Under the pieces are notes generated by a model, which was not told where the DNA came from, did not search any database, and worked only from the letters and a program-made list of their open reading frames with translations. From a virus, in IMG/VR virus record IMGVR_UViG_3300020472_000011, positions 1-64,000 of that record: a stretch of DNA of 64,000 nucleotides. One strand, given 5' to 3'. The position numbers and the translations under genes were made by a program. Every line of letters starts with the position of its first letter. Position 1 is the first letter of the stretch. Below, piece after piece: positions 41,525 to 50,253 of this stretch.

Positions 41525-44500
41525 TTAGATGATCCATCCATAAGATCTTGGTGGTGCAACTTGTATGCGTCTTGTCTCAGCATCACCAACATGTAGAATA
41601 ACTCCACCTTCAGATACAAATCTCTGATAAGGTGCAATAACCTTAGTTGTGATATCAATCTCAATTGGGCAGTGTCCATCGTAGCTGAAGGTACGGAGGA
41701 CTTCTGCACTTGCCAGTGAAGGTATACGACCTGAACCAACAAATGCCTTGACAATAACAGGAACATTGTCCTCTTCGAAGACATCGATTCTTCCTGAACC
41801 ATCGTGTGTGGTTGTAATGCTGGAAGCAGATTCTCCAGAGAATTGTGCGGAACCTTCTCCAACATATCCTTTCCTTGTGAAGGATTCTGCACCTGATCCT
41901 CTGACCTCGACAGTGACATCTGTAACAATGTTTCTGGCAACTGCCTGTCTTGCAACACCCAAGAAGTCGAAGATTGCAACATTCTCGACTGCAATTGTTC
42001 TGGATTCGGATGCATTGTTCCATGTGAAGAATGATCCAGTTCCAACTGTGACTCTTGTTCTTGGAGTATCGGCAACACCAAATACATGTACAACTCCATA
42101 AAGTTCTGGAGAGAATGTAATTGTCTCTGCTGCACCAGAGAAGTTGTATAGATTTCCAAATCCTGAGTATGCTTCTGTATGTTTCTCGTCTGCAATACCA
42201 GAAACACCAAGATCGATTTGAGAAGTCCAGTCAAATGTACGACGCTCAATACTGCTAACAAAGTTGAATAGATCTCCGAATCCAACTTCTGCGTATGTTG
42301 TTGCTTCCTCTGCACGACCCTTGAATGTAAAGAGACCGTCTGCAAGTGGTGCGACTCCAACACTTTCTGAAGCACCAGAGAATGCAAAGAGTGTACCAAA
42401 TAGAACTTCTCTCTTGGTTGTCTTCTGACTGGAAAGACCACCAATAGAGAATAGTGCGGTAGTCTCGTCTGGGTTGACAGTGAAACTCTCTGAAGCACCA
42501 CTGATGTTGAAGATACGTCCTTCTCCAACAAAGTCCTTTGTAATACGTTCGGATGTATCGACATCGACGTAGATAGTACCAGAACCAATATTGTTTGGTG
42601 TGAATCTCTCGAATGCGTTTCCAGTAATATCGAGTGGTACTGGTACTTCGTCTGGACTGAATGCAACAGTTTCTGCTGTCCTTGTACCACCAATAGAGAA
42701 TAGTAACTGCCTCTCTTCTGGATTGAAGGTAACACTTTCGGATGCACCACTGATATTGAAGATGCGTCCTTCTCCAATAAAGTCTCTCGTGCGAGAGAAT
42801 GTGGACGTAACATCGATTGTTGCAGTACCAGAACCAATCCAGTTTGGTACGTACTTGATCCTTGCTGTACCAGACAGTTTGGATTCGATTGTGAATCTTT
42901 CGCTGAAGGTTTGTTTGAATGAACCAAACCCTTTGAACACCATGTCTGCCTGGAATTCTGGCAAGACAAATGTAATACTCTCTGCTGCACCACTGATAGC
43001 AAAGATACGACCTTCTCCAGTCCATACCTTCGTCTTGGAAGAAACACCAACACCATAAAGATCGACTTCGACTGTTGGTTGTTCTGCGAATGTAAGAATT
43101 GGTTCTGAAACTTCTCCACTGAAGAGAATCTCTGTTTGACCAATTTCTCTGTATGCAGCACGAATACTTGCAAACTCTGTACCAAACTGGATATCTGCTG
43201 TGAAGGCAGGTATCTTGAGTGTGATTGCTTCGTTTGCTGCACCAATAGAGAATAGTCCACCAACACCAAAGTGAATATCGACGTTGACAACAACCGCATC
43301 TCCACTGAGATAGATGTCTCCAAGTGGTTGCTCTGCGAATGTAAGTAGTGGATCTGCAATCTCTCCAGAGACTGTGAATACACCAGATCCAATAATACCA
43401 CCAAAGGTGAAGCTCTGGGTGACAGCACCCTTGAGAACTGCGTCTGCTGTAAACTCTGGAAGTTTGAGAGTAATAGATTCTGCTGCACCACCAACAGAGA
43501 AGACCTGACCATCGCCTGTGTAAGCGTGTGTCCTGAGAATATCTGCTTGACCGTATACTTCTGTACGACCAAATGGTTGCTCTGCAAATGTGAGTTTTGC
43601 AGGACTTGCTGTTCCACGTACTTCTGTGTGAACCAGACCAGCAATAGCAATTGCACGACTCTCGTCGAGACGACCCAGAATGTCGAATAGTGCTCCAAGT
43701 TCGAGTGGGTTGAATGTAACCGCTTCGACTGCACCACTGAAGTTGAAGATCCGACCTTCGCCAGTCCAATGCTTCGTGATAAGTGGTACAACAGAAACGT
43801 TGAATATCTCTGTCTGAGATTGACCAACCCAATCGTCTGTCTGACTTTCGATTGCAGTACCAGAGAGATCGATATCGACTGTAAACTGTTCTGAAGCAGT
43901 AAACTTCTGACTTCCAAATCCACCAAATGTAAGATCTGCTTGGAATGCAGGTATGTCGATTGTAATCGCTTCTGCACTGCGACCAATAGAATATAGATTT
44001 CCGAATCCATGGAAGTGGAGACTGAAGTTCTCTGCTGCGTTTCCAGAAACGTCGATAGTAACGAATCTGTAGTTGTCTGATACAATTGCCTCTTGACAAG
44101 TACCAGATACTTCCATATGAGCAGAACCAGATTCTGCTGTGATGAACTTGAGATCTGTGTAACCACCAGCAAACTTGAATAATGGTGGTGTTGTTGGAGG
44201 AATAACAACGGTACATTCTGCTGCACCACTCCAAGACCAAAGTGTAGGTTCGTTGGTAACCCACTGAGGTGGTACACGAACTTCTGAATCGGAACGAATC
44301 TTGATCGCATGTTCCCAAGGAATCGCATCCGATATGAAGATCTTGGTTTGTGAAGGTGCTGATAGAGAAACAAAACTGACAAGTTTTCCAAATGGGTATT
44401 CGGAAACTTTTGTTCTGATAGAACTGATTGTGGATGTGAATCCATAATCCTCTCTTACCGTTGCACCAGTATCTGTAATAGATCCACAGTCGTGAACTGT

Positions 44501-46978
44501 TGATGCTCCAGTGGTGAGCCAAGGATCGATCTCGTATGTCTGACCAACAGGTATGTTTGCAACAACACCATTGAGACCAATTCTGATAATAGAAGTTGGT
44601 GATACACCAGAGATACTCTGACTTGGTGTGATCTCGGTGATAGTACCGACACCAGGTAGACTTGCATAATCTCTGTACTGATATAGATTCTCAGAAGAAT
44701 CATTGTAAGAGTAAGTTCTTCTATTCTCTGTACCAACAAGAGTAGGTAGAACACCTGTGCCTTCATAAGCAAAGGATCTAAGTACAGGTTCTGCTGTTCC
44801 CTGAGATGCCCAAAGAGTACCAAAGGCATTCCAGTTAGGTGCGAATCTAACATTAGCAACACCTCTAATTGGGAATAGAGCCTGTTTCTCATCTGGGTTG
44901 AAGGATACAGATTCAACTGCACCACCAATCTTGTAGATCTGACCTTGACCAACGTAATCAAATACACGTGAAGCTTCAGAGTATACAATACTGAATGCAC
45001 GACCTTCACCTGTGTATGGTCTGGTAACACTGTAGGTTGCCTCACCAGTAACATCAATTGGAATAAATCCATTCCACTGTGGGTTGATACGTACCCAAGT
45101 CTCTGAACGAATCTTGATCGCTGCATCGAATGTAATCTCTGCAACAAATCCTTTGGTTTGTGTTGTATGTGTATTGCTGGTATACTGGAGGCCACCAAAC
45201 GGATAATTCCAGATTGTCTGAGAGATATATCCCCAATCAATAGGTCCATTGAACCCTTCAGAAATCTGACCATAATCAAAGCTTGCACCTGGTGTAAAGT
45301 TAGATACAAGTGCGATTGTGTAGTCTGGATCTACTACCGCAACGACACCAACGTTGATCCTGACAACTGATCCTGTAGATGTACCTGAGAGGATCGTGTT
45401 TGTAGTGATCTCCTCGACAGTAGCAGTACCTGGCAACGGACCGAAGTCTGTATAACCAAATGGTAAGATAGAACTATCGTTGTAATCCCAAGTAACTCTC
45501 TCAGCGTATGCATCTCCAGTGAATACTGGGATGACACCAAATGGTTGCTCACCGTATGTTCTCTTAACGTTGGTGACTTCACCTGTGACATCAAGAACAC
45601 CAGAACCTCTCCAGTTAGGTATGAAGTTAACCTTAACGTTAGATTGTAATGGAGCAAGAGTACCAGTAGCAATGTAGTCTGTAGTGACTCTCTCTTCACC
45701 ACCACCAATTTTGTATAGGTTACCAGTACCCTCATAGGAGAATACAAATGCCTCGTCTGCTCTAGAGAAGTTGAACAGTACACCAGATCCAATTTCTCTG
45801 GTAGTAATTTTTTCTGTAAGAGTACCAGAAACAAGACTTCTGACGAATCCATTCCATCTAGGTTTGGTTCTTCCTCTACCTTTACCAAATACCTTAATGT
45901 CACCAGAACCATTCCAGTTAGGAACATAGTTCTGTTTAGCAGTACCCTTGAGTTGACCAATACCGTATGGGTATAGAGTACCAGTAATACTAAGAAGACC
46001 CCAGTCAAGGTTGGTTGTCTTACCAACAGACACTGGAGCATGTTCAATCGAGTTTGTAAACGTACCCGAATGAGGTGCAATCTGATATCCACTAGGATCT
46101 ACAGTTGCAGTTATTGTAGGATTAACTTGTACTACAGAACCAGTACTTACACCTGACAGTACTTGGTTTGTAGTAATGATTTGATAGGACTGTATCGGAA
46201 TCGTTCCGTAGTCCTCATATTCGAATGGAACAACAGCAGAATTATTATATGCGTATGTTCTTCTGTTATCTTCGCTACTAATATTAGGTAGAGTACCTGA
46301 ACCCTCAAATCCAAATGTACGCTTAATACCTGAGACTTCTCCTGAAACCTTGGCTGTACCATTTCCAACCCAGTTAGGTCTGAAGGAAACCCCTGCGTTA
46401 CTCTTGAATCTGAATAGTCCTTTGGACTCAATTGAAATACTTCTAGTAACTGCACCAGCACCAAGCTTGTACAGTTCACCATCACCAGATTCTTTCTTAG
46501 AGAAAGCTTCCGTTGTGAGGGACTGGATCCCAAACAGCCCATCGAATTCGAGGTCTGGAACCCAGTGTGTAACCGCACTACCTGATACTCGTACCGTACC
46601 CTGAACGATCCAAGGAGCAGACAGACGATAGTAGGTATTGCCCATCTCGAAGACAGTACCTGTACCAACCCATGCATGTAGGACTGTCCACTGTGTAGCA
46701 GTCTTCGGTCTGATGAAACCGTAAGGTCTAACAGTATCCGTGTAAATTATTCTACCCCAATCATCAACCGTAACAGCTTCTACGTCGTTGATAGATCCAC
46801 CGTCTACGATGGTTGTGGGTGTTAATGCTAATGAATTTAAACCGTAGTCAAGTTGTATAAACGGTTCAATAGATGAAGGATTCCATGTATATGATGCTTT
46901 CTCTCCACTAAAAATACGCAGCGCAAAACTAGACCCATAAGGTCCGCCTATACCAGTTGTATAGATGTGCGTTGCCAT
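41525..46978 (-). CDS. Very large repetitive virion structural protein, 1817 aa
   Basis: The first half holds three long repeats of roughly 270 residues, each with R(T/V)..YNDSS, (V/L)SG(T/V)ST(G)S(V/I)(V/I), and YPFG segments. The second half is made of many shorter units of the form GEGRIFNISGASESVTFNPE and GEGRIFAISGAAESITFVLP, alternating with FAEQPFG or GSGT strands. It ends VAPPRSYGWII. A strong GGAGGG ribosome binding site precedes the start. This pattern suits a long, beta-structured tail fiber or whisker. The second half is also open in both other minus-strand frames for over 2 kb. No enzymatic motif is visible. Confidence 0.78.
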   Translation of the reverse strand: MATHIYTTGIGGPYGSSFALRIFSGEKASYTWNPSSIEPFIQLDYGLNSLALTPTTIVDGGSINDVEAVTVDDWGRIIYTDTVRPYGFIRPKTATQWTVLHAWVGTGTVFEMGNTYYRLSAPWIVQGTVRVSGSAVTHWVPDLEFDGLFGIQSLTTEAFSKKESGDGELYKLGAGAVTRSISIESKGLFRFKSNAGVSFRPNWVGNGTAKVSGEVSGIKRTFGFEGSGTLPNISSEDNRRTYAYNNSAVVPFEYEDYGTIPIQSYQIITTNQVLSGVSTGSVVQVNPTITATVDPSGYQIAPHSGTFTNSIEHAPVSVGKTTNLDWGLLSITGTLYPYGIGQLKGTAKQNYVPNWNGSGDIKVFGKGRGRTKPRWNGFVRSLVSGTLTEKITTREIGSGVLFNFSRADEAFVFSYEGTGNLYKIGGGEERVTTDYIATGTLAPLQSNVKVNFIPNWRGSGVLDVTGEVTNVKRTYGEQPFGVIPVFTGDAYAERVTWDYNDSSILPFGYTDFGPLPGTATVEEITTNTILSGTSTGSVVRINVGVVAVVDPDYTIALVSNFTPGASFDYGQISEGFNGPIDWGYISQTIWNYPFGGLQYTSNTHTTQTKGFVAEITFDAAIKIRSETWVRINPQWNGFIPIDVTGEATYSVTRPYTGEGRAFSIVYSEASRVFDYVGQGQIYKIGGAVESVSFNPDEKQALFPIRGVANVRFAPNWNAFGTLWASQGTAEPVLRSFAYEGTGVLPTLVGTENRRTYSYNDSSENLYQYRDYASLPGVGTITEITPSQSISGVSPTSIIRIGLNGVVANIPVGQTYEIDPWLTTGASTVHDCGSITDTGATVREDYGFTSTISSIRTKVSEYPFGKLVSFVSLSAPSQTKIFISDAIPWEHAIKIRSDSEVRVPPQWVTNEPTLWSWSGAAECTVVIPPTTPPLFKFAGGYTDLKFITAESGSAHMEVSGTCQEAIVSDNYRFVTIDVSGNAAENFSLHFHGFGNLYSIGRSAEAITIDIPAFQADLTFGGFGSQKFTASEQFTVDIDLSGTAIESQTDDWVGQSQTEIFNVSVVPLITKHWTGEGRIFNFSGAVEAVTFNPLELGALFDILGRLDESRAIAIAGLVHTEVRGTASPAKLTFAEQPFGRTEVYGQADILRTHAYTGDGQVFSVGGAAESITLKLPEFTADAVLKGAVTQSFTFGGIIGSGVFTVSGEIADPLLTFAEQPLGDIYLSGDAVVVNVDIHFGVGGLFSIGAANEAITLKIPAFTADIQFGTEFASIRAAYREIGQTEILFSGEVSEPILTFAEQPTVEVDLYGVGVSSKTKVWTGEGRIFAISGAAESITFVLPEFQADMVFKGFGSFKQTFSERFTIESKLSGTARIKYVPNWIGSGTATIDVTSTFSRTRDFIGEGRIFNISGASESVTFNPEERQLLFSIGGTRTAETVAFSPDEVPVPLDITGNAFERFTPNNIGSGTIYVDVDTSERITKDFVGEGRIFNISGASESFTVNPDETTALFSIGGLSSQKTTKREVLFGTLFAFSGASESVGVAPLADGLFTFKGRAEEATTYAEVGFGDLFNFVSSIERRTFDWTSQIDLGVSGIADEKHTEAYSGFGNLYNFSGAAETITFSPELYGVVHVFGVADTPRTRVTVGTGSFFTWNNASESRTIAVENVAIFDFLGVARQAVARNIVTDVTVEVRGSGAESFTRKGYVGEGSAQFSGESASSITTTHDGSGRIDVFEEDNVPVIVKAFVGSGRIPSLASAEVLRTFSYDGHCPIEIDITTKVIAPYQRFVSEGGVILHVGDAETRRIQVAPPRSYGWII

Positions 46979-46990
46979 TTACCCTCCACT

Positions 46991-47023
46991 AAAATAAAAA
47001 GGGGATCCAATACTGAATCCCCT
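46991..47023 (-). terminator. Rho-independent terminator after the 462-aa structural gene
   Basis: The minus strand reads AGGGGATTC / GGATCCCCT (9 bp with one U-G pair), a six-base loop (AGTATT), then TTTTTATTTT. It lies 31 bases beyond the stop at 47054 and just upstream of the 1817-residue gene. Confidence 0.82.
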
Positions 47024-47053
47024 CACACATAATAATGAAATCAATTGAATTAA

Positions 47054-48442
47054 TCAGTCTAGGCTGACGTTCAGTGTTACTTTGATTTGGTCACCAGCGT
47101 TTTGAATAGCGTAAGGACCATTTGTGAACCTTTCAGCGAAGAATATCGCATCATAGAGTGTCACAGAACCTGTTCCATCAAGTGCTTTAGTAGTCGTGAA
47201 GGTGTTTGCATCAGGTGTCTCAAATACAATGTAAGTACCAGCAGTAGTTGTGGTATTACCTGTTCCCTGATCAACATAAACTGCATCGCCTGGTTCTAGA
47301 CCATGACCTGTAGCAGTTACTTTACTGAAGTCAAACTTAACAACGTCATTACCGTTAGAAGTTTGAATGTTCTCAATAAGAACGTTATTGAGGTATATAG
47401 TTACTGTTCCGTCTGTATCATCTGTCTCGTAATCGATACCAGTGATAACTGTAGCAGCATCGATACCGTTAGGTGTAGTTGTCTGAGAAACTCTCATTCC
47501 AAGAGCAAGATCCTCAGCAACGTTTGCTTGGAATACCAAGTCGCCACTAACAGCACCACCGTTTGCTTTACTTAGATAAACTGTAGTACCAACGATTCCA
47601 GTAACACGTGCTCCCTGAGCAACGTTAGTTCCTGTAACACGCTGATCAACAGCAATTCCAGTTGTAGATGTAACAACAACTTCAAACTCACCAGCAGTAC
47701 CAGTAGAAGCAGTAGTTGAAGCAACAGCAGCAAGAGTAATATAGTTGTTTCCGATAGTACCACGAACACCAGACTTAGAAATCTGTGTACCAGCAGCAGC
47801 AGTACCAGCATCAGCTACACCATGAATGGTTGTAGGCATGTTGTTAGCACGTGAGAGGAAATAACCGTATACGTTACCAGCAGGACCATCAAAGGTAAAT
47901 GTTTGTTCTGGATAAGAAGCAGTTGTACGTCCTCTACCAAAACTCAATGGTTGTGCAGTGAAGTTACCAGTGTTCTTAACACTTAAGTTAAGTGTAGTAC
48001 CATCAATGTCAACAACGTATGCACCAGTGCCGACAGAACCACCAGTAACATAGTCACCTTTTTTAATACCTGTGTTAGAAGCAACCGTAACTAGGTATGT
48101 TCCAGATGTACCATCACCATTAGTTGTTGTAACAGCAGTTGGTTCAGTCTCAATTCCCCAACGGTTACCGTTCAATAAGATACCATATTGCTGTGCATAA
48201 TCCTGATCAGTTCTATTGTTAATGATTCCAGGATAACCTGTAGTAGGTCCTGAACCGTAACCGTTAGTATTGTTTTCGGTATATGGTTCGAAATATCTTG
48301 TTTGAGAGGGAGTATCACTCTCAGCAGGATATGTATCTGTTGTGAACAACTTAAGAATAAGGTTCCTAGGGATATTCTGCGAATAGTTTAGCAGATTCCT
48401 TAGAGAATCAATCTCGCCGTTGTCGGTGACTAAGAGTGCCAT
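47054..48442 (-). CDS. Virion structural protein, 462 aa
   Basis: The 462-residue protein starts MALLVTDNGEIDSLRNLLNY and continues NIPRNLILKLFTTDTYPAES, which I associate with structural proteins of marine T4-like phages. The middle has beta-repeat text (SNTGIKKGDYVTGGSVGTGA, TTGIAVDQRVTGTNVAQGAR), two versions of one unit. The C-terminal part (FFAERFTNGPYAIQNAGDQI, then KVTLNVSLD) is also familiar. It has a late promoter upstream and a terminator downstream, so it is a single-gene unit. Role in the tail is unknown. Confidence 0.7.
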   Translation of the reverse strand: MALLVTDNGEIDSLRNLLNYSQNIPRNLILKLFTTDTYPAESDTPSQTRYFEPYTENNTNGYGSGPTTGYPGIINNRTDQDYAQQYGILLNGNRWGIETEPTAVTTTNGDGTSGTYLVTVASNTGIKKGDYVTGGSVGTGAYVVDIDGTTLNLSVKNTGNFTAQPLSFGRGRTTASYPEQTFTFDGPAGNVYGYFLSRANNMPTTIHGVADAGTAAAGTQISKSGVRGTIGNNYITLAAVASTTASTGTAGEFEVVVTSTTGIAVDQRVTGTNVAQGARVTGIVGTTVYLSKANGGAVSGDLVFQANVAEDLALGMRVSQTTTPNGIDAATVITGIDYETDDTDGTVTIYLNNVLIENIQTSNGNDVVKFDFSKVTATGHGLEPGDAVYVDQGTGNTTTTAGTYIVFETPDANTFTTTKALDGTGSVTLYDAIFFAERFTNGPYAIQNAGDQIKVTLNVSLD

Positions 48443-48479
48443 TGTTTTCCTCTGTCCTAATTACGTTGCTATGTATGAT

Positions 48480-48487
48480 TATTTATA
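48480..48487 (-). promoter_or_regulatory. T4-type late promoter upstream of the 462-aa structural gene (TATAAATA)
   Basis: An exact TATAAATA on the minus strand lies 38 bases from the ATG at 48442. A second identical copy at 48497-48504 overlaps the end of the preceding gene. Confidence 0.8.
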
Positions 48488-48499
48488 ACCACCAATTAT

Positions 48500-49219
48500 T
48501 TATAATTTTATCCTCAACGCAACACTAGCCTTACTTATGTTCAGGACGTGGTTTACGTTAAATCTAAAAATGTCACCAGCATTAACTGTGGTGTTCCAAG
48601 TCGAAAGATTATCATCTTTCGATTTAATTTCTGTACTGGTATTTAGAATACCTAGTTTGGGTGTTTCTGTTCCTGTTATCGAAGTGAAATTCGGATAGTC
48701 ATTATAAGAACACTTCAATATATCTATCTCGATATTACCTGCGACATCTGCCACTATAACAAATGATTCAATCGTACCAGTAACATCGACTGCCATATCA
48801 CCTTTCGGGCCAATTGCCATTGGGAATGATCCAGCATCAATAACAAAGTTTAAAGTTCTGGTTAAATCTGCCGTAGTAACTAAGGCAACACCAGAAAATT
48901 TTTGACCAGCAGTAGGTGGAGTAGTAAAAACAATCTGATCATTAGAAACAATGTAGTCTGTATTTGGTTTAAGAACTACATCGTTAATAGAGATCAATAA
49001 TTGTTGTTCATCTATTGGTGTGTATGGAGATCCATTAACAGAAAGACTGAATTGATCTTGTACACCATCAAATCCACCTGATATATCATCAAGTATTAGG
49101 TTTGTATACTGTGTAGACTTGGTTGGAATTTGATAATTAACATCCAAGTTATACGCAGGGTTCTCTCTCAGAGCAACACTATGTTGCTGAGATCCAACTC
49201 TAACGGTATACTCTGCCAT
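48500..49219 (-). CDS. Virion structural protein, 239 aa
   Basis: The 239-residue all-beta protein has a middle segment (DDISGGFDGVQDQFSLSVNG, then ISINDVVLKPNTDYIVSNDQ, then IVFTTPPTAGQKFSG) of the kind found in phage tail-fiber adaptor proteins. The C-terminal part (FPMAIGPKGDMAVDVTGTIE through DILKCSYNDYP) resembles a separate domain common in phage appendages. The start overlaps the upstream stop as TAATG. It is probably part of a baseplate appendage; no enzyme motif is present. Confidence 0.65.
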   Translation of the reverse strand: MAEYTVRVGSQQHSVALRENPAYNLDVNYQIPTKSTQYTNLILDDISGGFDGVQDQFSLSVNGSPYTPIDEQQLLISINDVVLKPNTDYIVSNDQIVFTTPPTAGQKFSGVALVTTADLTRTLNFVIDAGSFPMAIGPKGDMAVDVTGTIESFVIVADVAGNIEIDILKCSYNDYPNFTSITGTETPKLGILNTSTEIKSKDDNLSTWNTTVNAGDIFRFNVNHVLNISKASVALRIKL

Positions 49220-49554
49220 TAGGATGATACTCCAGGATTAACTTCAACTAATCCTTCAATAACTCTTGTCTTATATCCAGTTGGAGCAGTCAAGAGAATG
49301 TCATAAACATATCTTCTACGATCTAAAGCACCTGTTTCTGTACCATTCATTGATATGCCAATCTCACCTGCTGTTCTGTTAACAAACACCAAAGGTACAG
49401 ACACACTGGTAGAACTGGTATAGCTTGTTTTGAAACTAGCTTCACCAGTATACCCTGTCATGTTAAGTGAAGTACCATCTTTATTAGTGATAAAGAAAGT
49501 CACGTCGAAGTTAGCATGACGGTCAACGACTATATTTACAGGTATCGCTGCCAT
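49219..49554 (-). CDS. Small Ig-like baseplate/fiber protein, 111 aa
   Basis: The 111-residue protein is one beta sandwich: VNIVVDRHANFDVTFFITNK, LNMTGYTGEASFKTSYTSS, ALDRRRYVYDILLTAPTGYK, TRVIEGLVEVNPGVSS. The pattern of an uncharged strand pair followed by YDI.L..P.G....EG.v.V.PGVS is seen in small phage proteins related to baseplate upper-protein N-domains. It probably joins fiber parts. It is coupled to the next gene by TAATG. Confidence 0.65.
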   Translation of the reverse strand: MAAIPVNIVVDRHANFDVTFFITNKDGTSLNMTGYTGEASFKTSYTSSTSVSVPLVFVNRTAGEIGISMNGTETGALDRRRYVYDILLTAPTGYKTRVIEGLVEVNPGVSS

Positions 49555-49572
49555 TAGATTCTAGAAGTTACT

Positions 49573-49788
49573 TTATTTAGTTGGTTTTTTAGGCGGTAGT
49601 GGTTTTCCACCATTGGCCGCAAGTTCATCTGGATCAGGAGATTCTAGAAGATCTAATGTCTCTAATCCACCAATAATTTTAATCCTATATTCTTTCAACT
49701 CAGTCAGACTCTTTTCCTGTGTGGTGATTTTAGTTTCTGTCTCACCCAGTTGTCTTGTGAGTTCAGCTCTTATTTTACTTGCTTCCAT
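49573..49788 (-). CDS. Small coiled-coil protein, 71 aa
   Basis: In this 71-residue protein residues about 3-45 form a heptad-like helix (IRAELTRQLGETETKITTQE, then KSLTELKEYRIKIIGGLETL) and the rest is a Pro/Lys-rich tail (KPLPPKKPTK). No other motif is visible. A CATAAATA site at 49807-49814 lies 19 bases upstream. It may be a structural or assembly helper by position. Confidence 0.55.
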   Translation of the reverse strand: MEASKIRAELTRQLGETETKITTQEKSLTELKEYRIKIIGGLETLDLLESPDPDELAANGGKPLPPKKPTK

Positions 49789-49806
49789 AACAAATCATTA
49801 AAATAT

Positions 49807-49814
49807 TATTTATG
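49807..49814 (-). promoter_or_regulatory. Possible late promoter upstream of the small coiled-coil gene (CATAAATA)
   Basis: The minus strand reads CATAAATA 19 bases from the ATG at 49788, fitting NATAAATA but with the shortest spacing of the sites found here. Confidence 0.5.
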
Positions 49815-50253
49815 TTGGCTCTGTGGGCCATGTCACATCAGTAAGTCCAGTAGTAGTGGTTGATATATCAGTATTAGCAGGAAGATCTCTCAATTCCTGT
49901 CTATATGTTTGCCACTTAGTTTTAAGTGCATCTGGCACATCACCTTGTTGTGTCCAATCAGTTGTGTTCAACAATGCATTTCTTTGTGCTCTTAGATTAT
50001 CAAACTTCTCTTCATCAGTTAGAACTCTAAGTAATTTTTGAGTTGTGAAACTAGTACCATCATGCTCATCACCAATATCGACAATGGCATTTTGTTCTAC
50101 TTCTACTTTAGTCTGACCAGCAGGAGCAGGCCAGTCAACAGGTGCTTTGACTATGTTGACTACCTTCCCACCTTCAATTAATGCATATCGTTTTGCATTA
50201 GGATCTGTTAAATCGTTAATCATTTTAGAATTCGTAAATTGTACATATACCAT
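49810..50253 (-). CDS. Putative tail-fiber/tail assembly chaperone, 147 aa
   Basis: The 147-residue protein has a C-terminal region (LRAQRNALLNTTDWTQQGDV, then WQTYRQELRDLP) that is the signature of the phage tail assembly chaperone family often encoded next to fiber genes. The N-terminal part (RYALIEGGKVVNIVKAPVDW) is the small beta domain usual in these proteins. It begins inside the end of the 1496-residue fiber gene (29-base overlap), which supports a role in folding or assembling that fiber. Confidence 0.75.
   Translation of the reverse strand: MVYVQFTNSKMINDLTDPNAKRYALIEGGKVVNIVKAPVDWPAPAGQTKVEVEQNAIVDIGDEHDGTSFTTQKLLRVLTDEEKFDNLRAQRNALLNTTDWTQQGDVPDALKTKWQTYRQELRDLPANTDISTTTTGLTDVTWPTEPT

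Noticed and set aside
41509-44445. 978-residue open frame overlapping the 1817-residue gene
   Set aside because: The translation is rich in Ser, Leu, Gln and His without domain structure, and it repeats in step with the main gene; it is a shadow of repeated stop-free DNA.
42255-44522. 755-residue open frame in the third minus-strand frame
   Set aside because: It is Trp-, Arg-, Cys- and Ser-rich nonsense, again in step with the repeats of the main frame.
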